A DNA stretch of 64,000 nt from Streptomonospora salina (GTDB lineage Bacteria; Actinomycetota; Actinomycetes; Streptosporangiales; Streptosporangiaceae), in NCBI RefSeq assembly GCF_014204715.1, contig NZ_JACHLY010000001.1, positions 3,680,501-3,744,500 on the forward strand. The letters run 5' to 3'. Made by a program: the position numbers and the translations under genes. The notes under the pieces were generated by a model that saw only the letters and a list, made by a program, of their open reading frames with translations, ran no database searches and was not told the origin of the DNA. Positions 17,017-26,441 of this stretch are shown in pieces (the stretch's first letter is position 1; each line of letters opens with the position of its first letter).

Positions 17017-20000
17017 GTGTATCTGAAGAGCCTCACGCTGCGCGGCTTCAAATCCTTCGCCTCGGCCACCACACTGCGGCTCGAACCCGGGATCACCACG
17101 GTCGTGGGCCCCAACGGCTCCGGAAAGTCCAACGTCGTCGACGCGCTCGCCTGGGTCATGGGCGAGCAGGGCGCCAAGTCGCTGCGCGGCGGCAAAATGG
17201 ACGACGTGATCTTCGCGGGTACGTCGTCCCGCCCCGCCCTGGGCCGCGCCGAGGTGAGCCTGACCGTCGACAACCACGACGGCGCACTTCCCATCGACTA
17301 CACCGAGGTCACCATCAAGCGGACCATGTTCCGCAACGGCGGCTCGGAGTACTCCCTCAACGGCGACACCTGCCGGCTGCTGGACATCCAGGAGCTGCTC
17401 AGCGACTCCGGCATCGGCCGGGAGATGCACGTCATCGTCGGCCAGGGCCAGCTCGACACGGTCCTGCACGCCGGACCCGAGGAGCGCCGCGGCCTCATCG
17501 AGGAGGCCGCCGGCATCCTCAAGCACCGCAAGCGCAAGGAGAAGGCGCTGCGCAAGCTCGACGCGATGCAGGGCAACCTCGATCGCGTCACCGATCTCAC
17601 CTCCGAACTGCGCCGCCAGCTCAAACCGCTGGGCAAGCAGGCCGAACTCGCCCGGCGCGCCGCGGTCATCCAAGCCGACCTGCGCGACGCCCGACTGCGC
17701 CTGCTCGCCGACGACATCGTCACCCTGCGCGAGGCGCTGGAGAAGGAGGAGGCCGACGAAGCGGCCGTGCGCACCCGCCGGGAGGCCGCCGAGAAAGCTC
17801 TGGCCGACGCGCAAGCGCGCGAGACCGAGCTGGACACCGCGGTGAGCGAGGCGGCACCCGCGGTGTCCCGCCTGCAGGACACCTACCACGGCCTCTCCCG
17901 GCTCAAGGAGCGCCTCAGCGCCGTGGCGTCGCTGGCCGCCGAGCGCCACCGCAACCTCGCCGCCGAACCGCAGGAGGAGCGGTCCGGGCGCGACCCCGAC
18001 GAGCTGGAGCGCGAGGCCGAAGAGGCCCGCGCCCAGGAAGAGGAGCTGCAGTACCGGCTCGACGACGCCCGCGAGAACCTTGAGAGCGCCGTGGCCGAGC
18101 GGACCGCCGCCGAGGAGGCGCTCAAGACCGAGGAGGAGCGCGTGGCGGCCGCCGCCCGCGCCGCCGCCGACCGCCGCGAGGGCCTGGCCAAGCTCCGCGG
18201 CCGGGTGGATGCGCTGCGCAGCAGGCTGGCCGCGAGCGAAGCCGAAGTCGAGCGGCTCGACACCGCGGCCGTCGAGGCGCGCGAGCGCGCCGAGGCCGCC
18301 CGGGCCGAGTACGACCGCGCCCAAGCCGAGTCGGACGGGCTCGACGAGGGCGACGCCGAGCTCGACACCGAGCAGGAATCGGCCAAGCGGCGCTTGGACG
18401 CCATGGACGCCCGGCTCAACGAGCTGCGCGAGACCGAGCGCACCGCCGAGCGGGAACGCGCCGCGCTCGCGGCCCGCAAGGAAGCCCTGGAAAGCGGCCT
18501 CACCCGCAAGGACGGCGCCGCAGCGCTGCTGGCGGCCCAGGAGCGCCTGCCCGGGCTCACCGGATCGGTCGCCGCGCTGATCGAGGTCGAGTCCGGCCAC
18601 GAGACGGCGGTCGCCGCCGCCTTCGGAGCCGCGTCCGAGGCCGTGGCCGCCGATGACGCCGACACCGCCCGGGCCGCCGTCGAACTCCTCAAGAACGAGG
18701 ACGGCGGGCGCGCGAGCGTGGTGGTGGCCGGCGGCGGAACGGGTGCCGCGCCGCGCGCGCACTGGCCGTCGCTGCCCAGCGGGATGCGCTACGCCGCCGA
18801 CGCCGTGACCGCGCCCGAGCGCCTGGAACCGGCGGTCGGCGCGCTGCTGGAGCGCGTGGTGCTGGTCGCCGACGCCGACCGGGCCCGCGACCTGCTGACG
18901 GCACAGCCCGACCTGCGCGCCGTCACCGCCGACGGCGACCTCTACAGCGCCGGACTGGTGCAGGGCGGATCGGCCACGGCTCCCAGCCTGCTGGAGGCGC
19001 AGGCGGCCGTCGACGAGGCCGCCGAGCGGCTGGACGCCGCGACGGTCGCGGCCGAGGACGCCGCCGAGCGGCTGGACGCCGCCAAGAGCGAGCGCACCGA
19101 ACTCGCCGCCGTTCTGGAAGAGGTCACCGCCCGCCGGCGGGCCGCCGACAAGCAGCGCAACGACACCGCCCAGCAGCTGGGCAAACTCGGCGGGCAGGCC
19201 CGCGCGGCCGAGGCCGAGGTCGAACGCTACACGTCGGCCGCGGCCAAGGCCGCCACCGCCCGGCAGAGCGACCTGGACGACCTCGCCGGCCTGGAGGAGC
19301 GGCTGGCCGAGGCCGAGGCGCAGCCCGCCGACGAGGGCGAACCCGACACCGGGCACCGCGACGGACTCGCCGAACGCGCCAGTACCGCCCGCGCCACCGA
19401 GACCGAGACCCGCCTGGCCGTGCGCACCGCCGAGGAACGGGTGCGTTCGATCGCGGGACGCGCCGACGGGCTGCTGCGCTCGGCCGAAGCCGAACGCGAC
19501 GCCCGCCGCAAGGACGCCGAGCGCCGTGCCCGCCGGCGCAGCCAGTCGCGCGTGGCCGAGTCCGTCGCCGACGCGGCCGACCGCGCCCTGGAGCGGATCG
19601 AGTCCTCTCTTGCCGACGCCGACGCCCAGCGCAAGCAGGCCGAGGAGGAGCGCGCCGCCCGCGACGCCGAACTCAAGACCGTGCGGGCGCGGGTGCGCGA
19701 ACTGTCGGTGGAGCTGGAGAAGCTCGTCAACACCGTCCACGGCAGCGAGGTCGCCCGCGCCGAGCGCAAGCTGCGCCTGGAGCAGTTGGAGACCAAGGCC
19801 GTCGACGAGATGGGCGTCGAGGTCGCGGTGCTCGTCGAGGAATACGGGCCCCGTGTACCGGTCCCGCCGCCCGCCGATGCCGAAGAGGACGAGGCGGTGG
19901 CCGTGCCCTACGTCCGCGAGGTCCAGGAGAAGCGCGCCCGGTCCGCCGAGAAGCAGCTCAACCAGCTCGGCAAGATCAACCCGCTGGCACTGGAGGAGTA

Positions 20001-20577
20001 CGCCGCGCTGGAGGAGCGCCACGCCTTCCTCAACGCCCAACTGGAGGACCTGAAGAAGACCAAGCGGGACCTGCTGGACGTGGTGGAGCAGGTCGACGCG
20101 CGGGTGCAGGAGGTGTTCTCCGGCGCCTTCGCCGACGTCCAGCGCGAGTTCGCCCAGATCTTCGGCCGCCTCTTCCCCGGCGGCGAGGGCAAGCTCGTGC
20201 TCAACGAACCCACCGACATGCTCGGCACCGGCGTCGAAGTCGAAGCCCGCCCGCCGGGCAAGAAGGTCAAGCGGCTGTCGCTGCTGTCCGGCGGCGAACG
20301 GTCCCTGACGGCGGTGGCCTTCCTCGCCGCGATCTTCAAGGCCCGGCCGTCGCCGTTCTACGTCATGGACGAGGTCGAAGCGGCGCTGGACGACACGAAC
20401 CTGCAGCGACTGCTGGTGATCTTCGACGAGCTGCGGGAAGCCTCGCAGCTCATCGTCATCACCCACCAGAAGCGCACCATGGAGGCGGCCGACGCCCTCT
20501 ACGGCGTGACCATGCACAACGACGGCATCTCCCAGGTCATCAGCCAGAAACTGGACCGGTCGGCTCCGGGCCCGTGA
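17017..20577 (+). CDS. smc: chromosome segregation protein SMC
   Basis: SMC ATPase (1186 residues) that, with ScpA and ScpB, compacts and segregates the chromosome. N-terminal Walker A GPNGSGKSN (about residue 33), then a long coiled coil, a hinge (about residues 510-660, including GLTGSVAALIEVESGHETA), a second coiled coil, the ABC signature LLSGGERSL (about residue 1090) and Walker B FYVMDEVEAALDD. Both arms are very rich in Glu, Ala and Arg. GTG start with a G-rich ribosome site. A very long open frame on the opposite strand is a codon-bias artefact. Confidence 0.98.
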   Translation: MYLKSLTLRGFKSFASATTLRLEPGITTVVGPNGSGKSNVVDALAWVMGEQGAKSLRGGKMDDVIFAGTSSRPALGRAEVSLTVDNHDGALPIDYTEVTIKRTMFRNGGSEYSLNGDTCRLLDIQELLSDSGIGREMHVIVGQGQLDTVLHAGPEERRGLIEEAAGILKHRKRKEKALRKLDAMQGNLDRVTDLTSELRRQLKPLGKQAELARRAAVIQADLRDARLRLLADDIVTLREALEKEEADEAAVRTRREAAEKALADAQARETELDTAVSEAAPAVSRLQDTYHGLSRLKERLSAVASLAAERHRNLAAEPQEERSGRDPDELEREAEEARAQEEELQYRLDDARENLESAVAERTAAEEALKTEEERVAAAARAAADRREGLAKLRGRVDALRSRLAASEAEVERLDTAAVEARERAEAARAEYDRAQAESDGLDEGDAELDTEQESAKRRLDAMDARLNELRETERTAERERAALAARKEALESGLTRKDGAAALLAAQERLPGLTGSVAALIEVESGHETAVAAAFGAASEAVAADDADTARAAVELLKNEDGGRASVVVAGGGTGAAPRAHWPSLPSGMRYAADAVTAPERLEPAVGALLERVVLVADADRARDLLTAQPDLRAVTADGDLYSAGLVQGGSATAPSLLEAQAAVDEAAERLDAATVAAEDAAERLDAAKSERTELAAVLEEVTARRRAADKQRNDTAQQLGKLGGQARAAEAEVERYTSAAAKAATARQSDLDDLAGLEERLAEAEAQPADEGEPDTGHRDGLAERASTARATETETRLAVRTAEERVRSIAGRADGLLRSAEAERDARRKDAERRARRRSQSRVAESVADAADRALERIESSLADADAQRKQAEEERAARDAELKTVRARVRELSVELEKLVNTVHGSEVARAERKLRLEQLETKAVDEMGVEVAVLVEEYGPRVPVPPPADAEEDEAVAVPYVREVQEKRARSAEKQLNQLGKINPLALEEYAALEERHAFLNAQLEDLKKTKRDLLDVVEQVDARVQEVFSGAFADVQREFAQIFGRLFPGGEGKLVLNEPTDMLGTGVEVEARPPGKKVKRLSLLSGGERSLTAVAFLAAIFKARPSPFYVMDEVEAALDDTNLQRLLVIFDELREASQLIVITHQKRTMEAADALYGVTMHNDGISQVISQKLDRSAPGP

Positions 20578-20759
20578 CGCGCGCCCGCGCGTGCGGCCGC
20601 CGGACGCGGCACACGGCACGCGGCGAGCGGCGAGCGGCCGACTTGGCAGGCGCGGCGGATGCGTGTGACGAACGCCGCGCCGTTTCCGTATCCGTGCAGG
20701 TCACGGTGTCCACCGTCCCCCGCCCGCGGATGAGCGGCGCGCAGCGGCTAAAGTGGACA

Positions 20760-20900
20760 CGGTGCTCTGCGGTGCGAATCCGCAGGGCAACGGCACCGCG
20801 CGAGCGAAGTCCGGTGCGGGACCGCCCCTCGTCCCGCGAATCCGGCGCTGCCCCGCAACTGTGAGCCCCGCCCCGGCGGGCGAGCCAGGTCGCCTCCGCG
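20760..20900 (+). promoter_or_regulatory. cobalamin riboswitch
   Basis: The conserved core is visible: GAATCCGGCGCTG then CCCCGCAACTGT (about 20838-20862) and the B12 box GAGCCAGGTCGCCT (about 20882-20895). The 5' part has the GCGAATCCGC stem. Located about 100-240 bp upstream of the btuF-like start, so cobalamin probably represses this uptake operon. Confidence 0.88.
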
Positions 20901-20998
20901 GTGCCGCGGCCGATTGTCCTCGCGGGAGGGCGGACCGCACCGCGCAGCGCGCGGGCTCCGTCTCTCTGCCGCGCCCATCGAGACCCAGAAGGAGCCCC

Positions 20999-21943
20999 GT
21001 GCCAAGCGCACGCCGCCTGTCCGCCGCACTGCTGCTGGCAGCACTCACGCTCTCCGCCTGCGGCGGCCCGCAGAACTCCGGCCAGGACCAGGACCCCTCC
21101 GAAAGCCAGGACGCCGGTTTCCCCGTGACCGTGGAGGACGCCTCCGGCGAGGTCACCCTCGAATCCGCGCCGGAGCGCATCGTCTCCCTGACGCCCTCGG
21201 TCACCGAGATGCTCTTCGCGATCGACGCCGGCGACCAGGTGACCGCCGTCGACGAGCACTCCGACCACCCCGAAGAGGCGCCGACGACCGACCTGTCCGG
21301 TTTCGAGCCCAGCGTCGAGGCCATCGTCGAGTACGAACCCGACCTGGTGGTGCTGGCCCGCAACGCGGCCGAGACCGCCGACCAGCTCAAGGAGGTCGAC
21401 GTCCCGGTGCTGATCCTGCCGTCGGCCGCCGACCTCGACCAGGCCTACGACCAGATGCGCACACTCGGCGAGGCCACCGGGAACGCCGACCGCGCCGGCG
21501 AGGTCGCCGATCGGGTCGAGTCCGACGTCGACGCGATCGTCGAGGAGACCACCGCCGAGATCGGCGAATCGGATCTGACCTATTACCACGAGCTGGACTC
21601 CGGGATGTACTCGGTCACCTCCGAGACGTTCATCGGCCAGGTCTACGACCGCTTCGGCTTGCAGAACATCGCCGACTCCACCGAAGACACGGCCGGCGGC
21701 TACCCGCAGCTGTCCGCGGAGTACGTCGTCGATCAGAATCCCGACCTGGTCTTCCTGGCCTACCCGGGCGAAGGGGCCGTCGAGGACCTCGGCGAGCGCC
21801 CCGCGTTCGACAGCATCGACGCTGTGAGCGACGGGGACGTCGTCCACCTCGACCCCGACATCGCCTCGCGCTGGGGCCCGCGCGTGGTGGACCTGGCCGA
21901 GAGCGTCTCCGCGGCCGTCACCGACGCCGCCCAGGAGGGGTAA
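20999..21943 (+). CDS. cobalamin-type ABC transporter substrate-binding lipoprotein
   Basis: A 314-residue periplasmic-binding (BtuF/FecB-like) lipoprotein with lipobox LSAC (Cys21) after a short hydrophobic signal. Typical features: VTVEDASGEVTL, ERIVSLTPSVTEMLFAI, and the EAIVEYEPDLVV hinge region. The cobalamin riboswitch directly upstream makes a corrinoid or B12 the likely ligand (inference). GTG start with AGAAGGAG upstream. The permease follows after 7 bp. Confidence 0.87.
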   Translation: MPSARRLSAALLLAALTLSACGGPQNSGQDQDPSESQDAGFPVTVEDASGEVTLESAPERIVSLTPSVTEMLFAIDAGDQVTAVDEHSDHPEEAPTTDLSGFEPSVEAIVEYEPDLVVLARNAAETADQLKEVDVPVLILPSAADLDQAYDQMRTLGEATGNADRAGEVADRVESDVDAIVEETTAEIGESDLTYYHELDSGMYSVTSETFIGQVYDRFGLQNIADSTEDTAGGYPQLSAEYVVDQNPDLVFLAYPGEGAVEDLGERPAFDSIDAVSDGDVVHLDPDIASRWGPRVVDLAESVSAAVTDAAQEG

Positions 21944-21950
21944 CGGGGCC

Positions 21951-22985
21951 GTGCGACATAAGCGGACCGCCTGGCTGTGGCTACCGCTGGGCCTGGCGGT
22001 GCTCGGCGCCTGCATGCTCCTCGGCGTGGCCGCCGGGGCCGCCTCGCTCGGCCCCGGCGACATCGCCGCAGCGCTGCTGAGCCGCATCCCCTTCAGCCCC
22101 GTCGGTTCCCCGCTGAGCGGGCTGCAGGAGTCCGTGCTCCTCGAACTGCGGCTGCCCCGCGTGGTGCTGGGTGCGCTGGTGGGCGGGCTGCTCGCCAGCG
22201 CCGGCGCCGCCTACCAGGGGGTCTTCCGCAACCCGCTGGCCGACCCCTACCTGCTCGGCGCCGCCGCCGGCGCGGGCCTGGGCGCCACCCTCGTGCTGGC
22301 CTTCGGCCGGGAGGTGCTGAGCTCGCCCGGGTCCGTGGTGCCGGTCGCGGCGTTCGCCGGCGCGCTGGCGGGGGTGGCCGCGGCCTACGCGCTCGGTTCC
22401 GCGGCGGGCGGAAACGGCACCGCCACCCTGGTGCTGGCCGGTGTCGCCGTGTCGTCGTTCCTCTCCGCGGCGCAGAACCTGGTGCAGATGATCCGCGTCG
22501 AGGAGCTGCGGCGCATCTACTCGTGGATGCTCGGCGGCCTCGGTACCGGCGGCTGGGACGACGTGACGATGATCGCGCCCTACGCGGCGGCGGGCCTGCT
22601 GGTCCTGATGGGGTGCGGCTACCTCCTCGACATGCTCGCGCTCGGCGACGAGAAGGCGCTCAGCCTGGGGCTGAACGCCACCGGCGTGCGGCTGCTGGTG
22701 ATCTCGGCCGCGTCGCTGGCCACCGCGGCGGCGGTGTCGGTCAGCGGACTGATCGGTTTCGTCGGGATCGTGGTTCCCCATATCGTCCGGCGCCTGGTCG
22801 GGACCGGGTACCGGATGATTCTGCCCATGTCGCTGCTGAGCGGCGCGGCGTTCCTGGTGCTGGTCGACATAGCAGCCCGGACCGTGATCGCGCCCGCCGA
22901 GCTGCCGCTGGGCGTGGTGACCGCGTTCGTGGGCGCCCCGTTCTTCGTGTTCATCCTGCGGGCGACACGCAGCAGAGCCACCTGA
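21951..22985 (+). CDS. FecCD-family ABC transporter permease (probable cobalamin)
   Basis: A 344-residue BtuC/FecCD-type permease with about ten membrane helices. The family signatures LRLPRVVLGALVGG, FRNPLADPYLLGAAAGA and GFVGIVVPHIVRRLVG are present. Works with the lipoprotein upstream. No ATP-binding subunit gene follows; the next gene is ftsY, so the ATPase must be encoded elsewhere or shared. Confidence 0.9.
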   Translation: MRHKRTAWLWLPLGLAVLGACMLLGVAAGAASLGPGDIAAALLSRIPFSPVGSPLSGLQESVLLELRLPRVVLGALVGGLLASAGAAYQGVFRNPLADPYLLGAAAGAGLGATLVLAFGREVLSSPGSVVPVAAFAGALAGVAAAYALGSAAGGNGTATLVLAGVAVSSFLSAAQNLVQMIRVEELRRIYSWMLGGLGTGGWDDVTMIAPYAAAGLLVLMGCGYLLDMLALGDEKALSLGLNATGVRLLVISAASLATAAAVSVSGLIGFVGIVVPHIVRRLVGTGYRMILPMSLLSGAAFLVLVDIAARTVIAPAELPLGVVTAFVGAPFFVFILRATRSRAT

Positions 22986-23110
22986 GGCGCCGGCGCGGGA
23001 CCTGATCCGAAGGCGTGATCTGGGATACTGGGCGCCGTTGTGGCTCCTCCCCGGGCCGAGGATCGCGCGCGGCATCGGCGTCCAGGGCGCACGCACACGC
23101 TAGGAGACTG

Positions 23111-24280
23111 ATGGACTACACGATCTTCGCCGTAATCATCTTCGCCGTCGCCCTGCTCGTCGTCGGCGGAGCGTTCCTGATTCGGCCGCGCCGTACCGGG
23201 GCCCCTCCGGAGCCGCCGCCCGACGAGCGTGCCGACGGTACCGCGGGCGCGGCGACGGCGGAGCCCGAGGCGCCCACCGGCGAACAGGAGGGCACTCCCG
23301 AAACCGCCCCGGTAGAACCGGCCCCGGCGGCCCCGGAGATCGAGACCCCGCCGCCCTCGGCGGGCCGGCTGGTGCGGCTGCGCGCCCGCCTCGCGCGGTC
23401 GCAGAACGTATTCGGCAAGGGCCTGCTGAGCCTGCTGGCGGCGGACCGGCTCGACGAGTCCTCCTGGGAGGAGATCGAGGACATCCTGATCACGGCCGAC
23501 GTGGGCGTCACCTCGGCCGCCCAGATCGTCGAGAACCTGCGGACCAAGGTCAAGGTGCTGGGCACCCGCACCCCCGACGACGTGCGCGAGCTGCTGCGTG
23601 CGGAACTGCTCGCCCAGATCGGCACCGACCGGGACCGCACCGTGCACACCGAGCAGCACGCGGGCGGGCCCGCGGTGGTCCTGATCGTCGGCGTCAACGG
23701 CACCGGAAAGACCACCACCGCCGGCAAGCTCGCCCGGGTGCTCGTGGGCGACGGCCGCAGCGTGGTCCTGGGAGCGGCCGACACCTTCCGCGCCGCTGCG
23801 GCCGACCAGCTGGAGACCTGGGGTTCGCGCGTCGGTGCGCCGGTGGTGCGCCGGGACGAGGGCGCCGACCCCGCGAGCGTGGCCTTCGAGGCGGTTGCGC
23901 GCGGCATGGACGACCGCGCTGACACGGTCATCGTCGACACCGCCGGGCGGCTGCACACCAAGACCGGCCTGATGGACGAACTCGGCAAGGTCAAGCGGGT
24001 CGTGGAGAAGAAGAGCAGCGTGGACGACGTGCTGCTGGTGCTGGACGCCACCACCGGCCAGAACGGGCTGCGCCAGGCACGGGTGTTCGCCGAGGCGGTC
24101 GACGTCTCCGGCATCGTGCTCACCAAGCTCGACGGCACGGCGAAGGGCGGAATCGTCGTCCAGGTCCAGCGTGAGCTGGGCGTTCCGGTCAAGCTCGTGG
24201 GACTGGGGGAGGGCCCCGACGACCTGGCGCCCTTCGACCCCGAGGGGTTCGTCGACGCCCTCCTCGAAAACGTCGAATAA
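23111..24280 (+). CDS. ftsY: signal recognition particle receptor FtsY
   Basis: FtsY, the SRP receptor GTPase (389 residues). N-terminal membrane helix (about residues 5-24), an acidic, Pro/Glu/Ala-rich linker (about residues 30-90), then the NG domain: GVNGTGKTTT P-loop, DTFRAAAADQL, DTAGRLHT, and TKLDGTAKGG. ATG with TAGGAG upstream. The last codons and stop overlap a degenerate copy of the 13-bp repeat that follows. Confidence 0.97.
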   Translation: MDYTIFAVIIFAVALLVVGGAFLIRPRRTGAPPEPPPDERADGTAGAATAEPEAPTGEQEGTPETAPVEPAPAAPEIETPPPSAGRLVRLRARLARSQNVFGKGLLSLLAADRLDESSWEEIEDILITADVGVTSAAQIVENLRTKVKVLGTRTPDDVRELLRAELLAQIGTDRDRTVHTEQHAGGPAVVLIVGVNGTGKTTTAGKLARVLVGDGRSVVLGAADTFRAAAADQLETWGSRVGAPVVRRDEGADPASVAFEAVARGMDDRADTVIVDTAGRLHTKTGLMDELGKVKRVVEKKSSVDDVLLVLDATTGQNGLRQARVFAEAVDVSGIVLTKLDGTAKGGIVVQVQRELGVPVKLVGLGEGPDDLAPFDPEGFVDALLENVE

Positions 24281-24345
24281 CCCGGTCGAACAACCCGGTC
24301 GAACAACCCGGTCGAACAACCCGATCGACCGGCCCGGTCGGACAA
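24281..24345. repeat. five 13-bp tandem repeats right after ftsY
   Basis: Three perfect copies of CCCGGTCGAACAA (24281, 24294, 24307) then two diverged ones (24320, 24333). The last 13 bases of ftsY (24268-24280, ending with the TAA) match the unit at 8 of 13 positions, so the array may have grown out of the gene end. Confidence 0.85.
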
Positions 24346-24413
24346 CCGCGCGGGGCGGCTGCAGCCGGGGCCCCGGCAGTCTCCGAGCGCCACGTGGCCG
24401 GGCCGTCCTGGAA

Positions 24414-24463
24414 GCTGCGGGCACGGGCTGACGCGCCCCGCGCTCTCAGCCCGTGCCCGCAGC
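24414..24463. terminator. large hairpin after ftsY
   Basis: Perfect 18-bp stem (24414-24431 with 24446-24463), 14-base loop, no T tract. Likely terminator between ftsY and amtB. Confidence 0.65.
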
Positions 24464-24701
24464 CCCGCGGTGTCCGATGAAAGGGCCGGGCCGCTCCGCG
24501 CCCCCGCTCCGGTCGGCCGGTTCACCGTCGCTTAACACACCGGGCCGTCTCTTCATGCCGGTGCAACACACCTGGCGGCGCTGGGAAACACATGCCTCCG
24601 ATCGTGGTGCCCGTGGTGATCTCCGGGCCCGATGACGTGCTCGCCGATCCATCCCTCGGACGAACGAATCGATCCCCCGCCCGATCTATGGAGGCGACAC
24701 G
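24464..24701 (+). promoter_or_regulatory. amtB upstream region with possible GlnR half-box
   Basis: No gene. TTCAC (24521-24525), six bases, TTAAC (24532-24536) fits the spacing of GlnR boxes (gTnAC-n6-GaAAC) but only partly the sequence; GCAAC and GAAAC at 24563 and 24585 are 22 bp apart. GlnR control of amtB is expected from other actinomycetes, but this match is weak. Confidence 0.3.
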
Positions 24702-26009
24702 ATGGAAGGCATCGACAGCGGTACCACCGCGTGGCTGCTGATCTCATCGGCACTGGTGATGCTGATGACCCCCGGACTGGCTTTCTTCTACGGCGGCATG
24801 GCCCGGGCCAAGAGCGTGCTGAACATGATGCTGATGAGCTTCGCGAGCATCGCGCTCGTCAGCGTCCTGTGGGTGCTCGTCGGCTATTCGCTGGCCTACG
24901 ACTCGGCAGGCCCGTTCGTCGGCGGCCTGGGCTACCTGGGAGTCACCGGACTCGTCAACGACGTCAGCGGCGGCATCCCGGTCCTGCTCGACGTCGCCTT
25001 TCAGATGATGTTCGCGGTCTTGACGGTGGCCCTGATCAGCGGCGCCATCGCCGACCGCGCGAAGTTCGGCGCCTGGCTGCTGTTCGTGCCGATCTGGTCG
25101 GTGCTGGTCTACTCCCCGGTGGCCTACTGGGTCTGGGGAGACGGCTGGGTCAGCGCCCTGGAGATCGGCGGCTACGAGGTCGTCGACTTCGCCGGCGGCA
25201 CCGCGGTCCACATCAACGCCGGCGCCGCCGCCCTCGCGCTCACCTTCGTGCTGGGCCGCCGCAAGGGCTTCGGGTCGGAGTCCATGCGCCCGCACAACCT
25301 GCCGTTCGTGCTTCTGGGCGCGGCCCTGCTGTGGTTCGGCTGGTTCGGCTTCAACGCGGGCTCGGCCTACGCCGCCGACGGCGCCGCCGCCCTGGCGCTG
25401 CTCAACACCCAGGTCGCCACGGCCGCCGCCACCGGCGCCTGGATGCTGGTCGAGCGCATCCGCTACGGCAAGGCCACCGCGCTGGGCTTCGCCTCGGGCG
25501 CCATCGCGGGTCTGGTCGCCATCACCCCGGCCGCGGCCGACCTGACCCCGCTGGGCGCGGTCGTGCTGGGCCTGATCGCCGGTGCCGTCTGCGCCTACGC
25601 GATCAGCTGGAAGTACAAGTTCAAGTACGACGACGCCCTCGACGTCGTCGGCATCCACATGGTCGGCGGCATCATCGGCTCGCTGCTCATCGGTCTGCTG
25701 GCGGCCTCCTCGGCCGGCGGCTCCGCGGGCCTGCTCTACGGCGGCTCCGCCGGTCTGCTGGCCGTCCAGGCCATCGGTGTGGTGGGCGTGCTGGTCTACT
25801 CCTTCGTGGTCACCTACGTCATCGCCAAGGTCATCGACCTGGTGATGGGCTTCAGGATCCCCGAGCACGTGGAGACCAACGGCATCGACGCCGAGCTGCA
25901 CGACGAGACCGCCTACGCCTTCGACGAGCTGGACGAGTTCGAAGGCGGCGAGTCCTCCTCACCGACGCCTCCGGGTGGGGAGCTGGCCTCACGGCAGGCG
26001 CGGTCCTGA
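24702..26009 (+). CDS. amtB: ammonium transporter
   Basis: AmtB/Amt family ammonium channel, 435 residues, eleven predicted membrane helices. FFYGGMARAKSVLNMM at the start, the DFAGGTAVHINAGAAAL motif with a pore His, and HMVGGIIGSLLIGL with the second pore His. The C-terminal cytosolic tail (about 55 residues) is Glu/Asp/Ser-rich and longer than usual. In Streptomyces amtB is followed by glnK and glnD; here neither follows. Confidence 0.97.
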   Translation: MEGIDSGTTAWLLISSALVMLMTPGLAFFYGGMARAKSVLNMMLMSFASIALVSVLWVLVGYSLAYDSAGPFVGGLGYLGVTGLVNDVSGGIPVLLDVAFQMMFAVLTVALISGAIADRAKFGAWLLFVPIWSVLVYSPVAYWVWGDGWVSALEIGGYEVVDFAGGTAVHINAGAAALALTFVLGRRKGFGSESMRPHNLPFVLLGAALLWFGWFGFNAGSAYAADGAAALALLNTQVATAAATGAWMLVERIRYGKATALGFASGAIAGLVAITPAAADLTPLGAVVLGLIAGAVCAYAISWKYKFKYDDALDVVGIHMVGGIIGSLLIGLLAASSAGGSAGLLYGGSAGLLAVQAIGVVGVLVYSFVVTYVIAKVIDLVMGFRIPEHVETNGIDAELHDETAYAFDELDEFEGGESSSPTPPGGELASRQARS

Positions 26010-26441
26010 TCCCGACTCAATGTAGAGGCGGTGCGGCCGAGCCGCAGCGGTGAGGCTGACGCCGGGCCGGCGGGGAGCGATCCCCGTCGGCCCGGACGCG
26101 TGTGCGGCGGCGTGGGCTGCCTCACGTCCGCACCCCCGCCGGAGCCCGGCCGCGACGCGCCGGCCCCGCCCGCATACGCCGACACCGCGGCCGGGACCGG
26201 CCAGCACCGTCTGCGGGCGCGTCGGCCGTGTAGCGCGTCGGTGCCCCGACCCGTTGGGTACGCTTAGCCGCAACAACGAGGGCGCCGGACATGCGCCGCG
26301 GCCCCTGCCCGCCTCCCGCAGCATTCCGCGCCCTCTTGGCAGAACGTGCCCGGAGCCGAATCGACGGCCCGCGCGTCCCATTCATCCAGCCAAGTTCCCC
26401 AGACACCACATGCACCCCATGGCAAGGGGGCAGGAGGCAAG
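26010..26441. other. intergenic region after amtB
   Basis: About 430 bp without a supported gene. A possible -10 TACGCT is at 26259-26264. The downstream lipoprotein has its own strong ribosome site AGGAGG at 26432-26437. Confidence 0.45.

Noticed and set aside
16924-20619. Very long open frame opposite smc
   Set aside because: A reverse-strand shadow from GC-biased codons in coiled-coil sequence; it has no recognisable domains, and smc is clear on the plus strand.
20765-20800. tRNA-like stem with GCGAATCCGC
   Set aside because: Belongs to the 5' part of the cobalamin riboswitch; no cloverleaf can be drawn.
24281-24345. Possible CRISPR array after ftsY
   Set aside because: The 13-bp units are directly adjacent without spacers and no cas gene is present; it is a simple tandem repeat.
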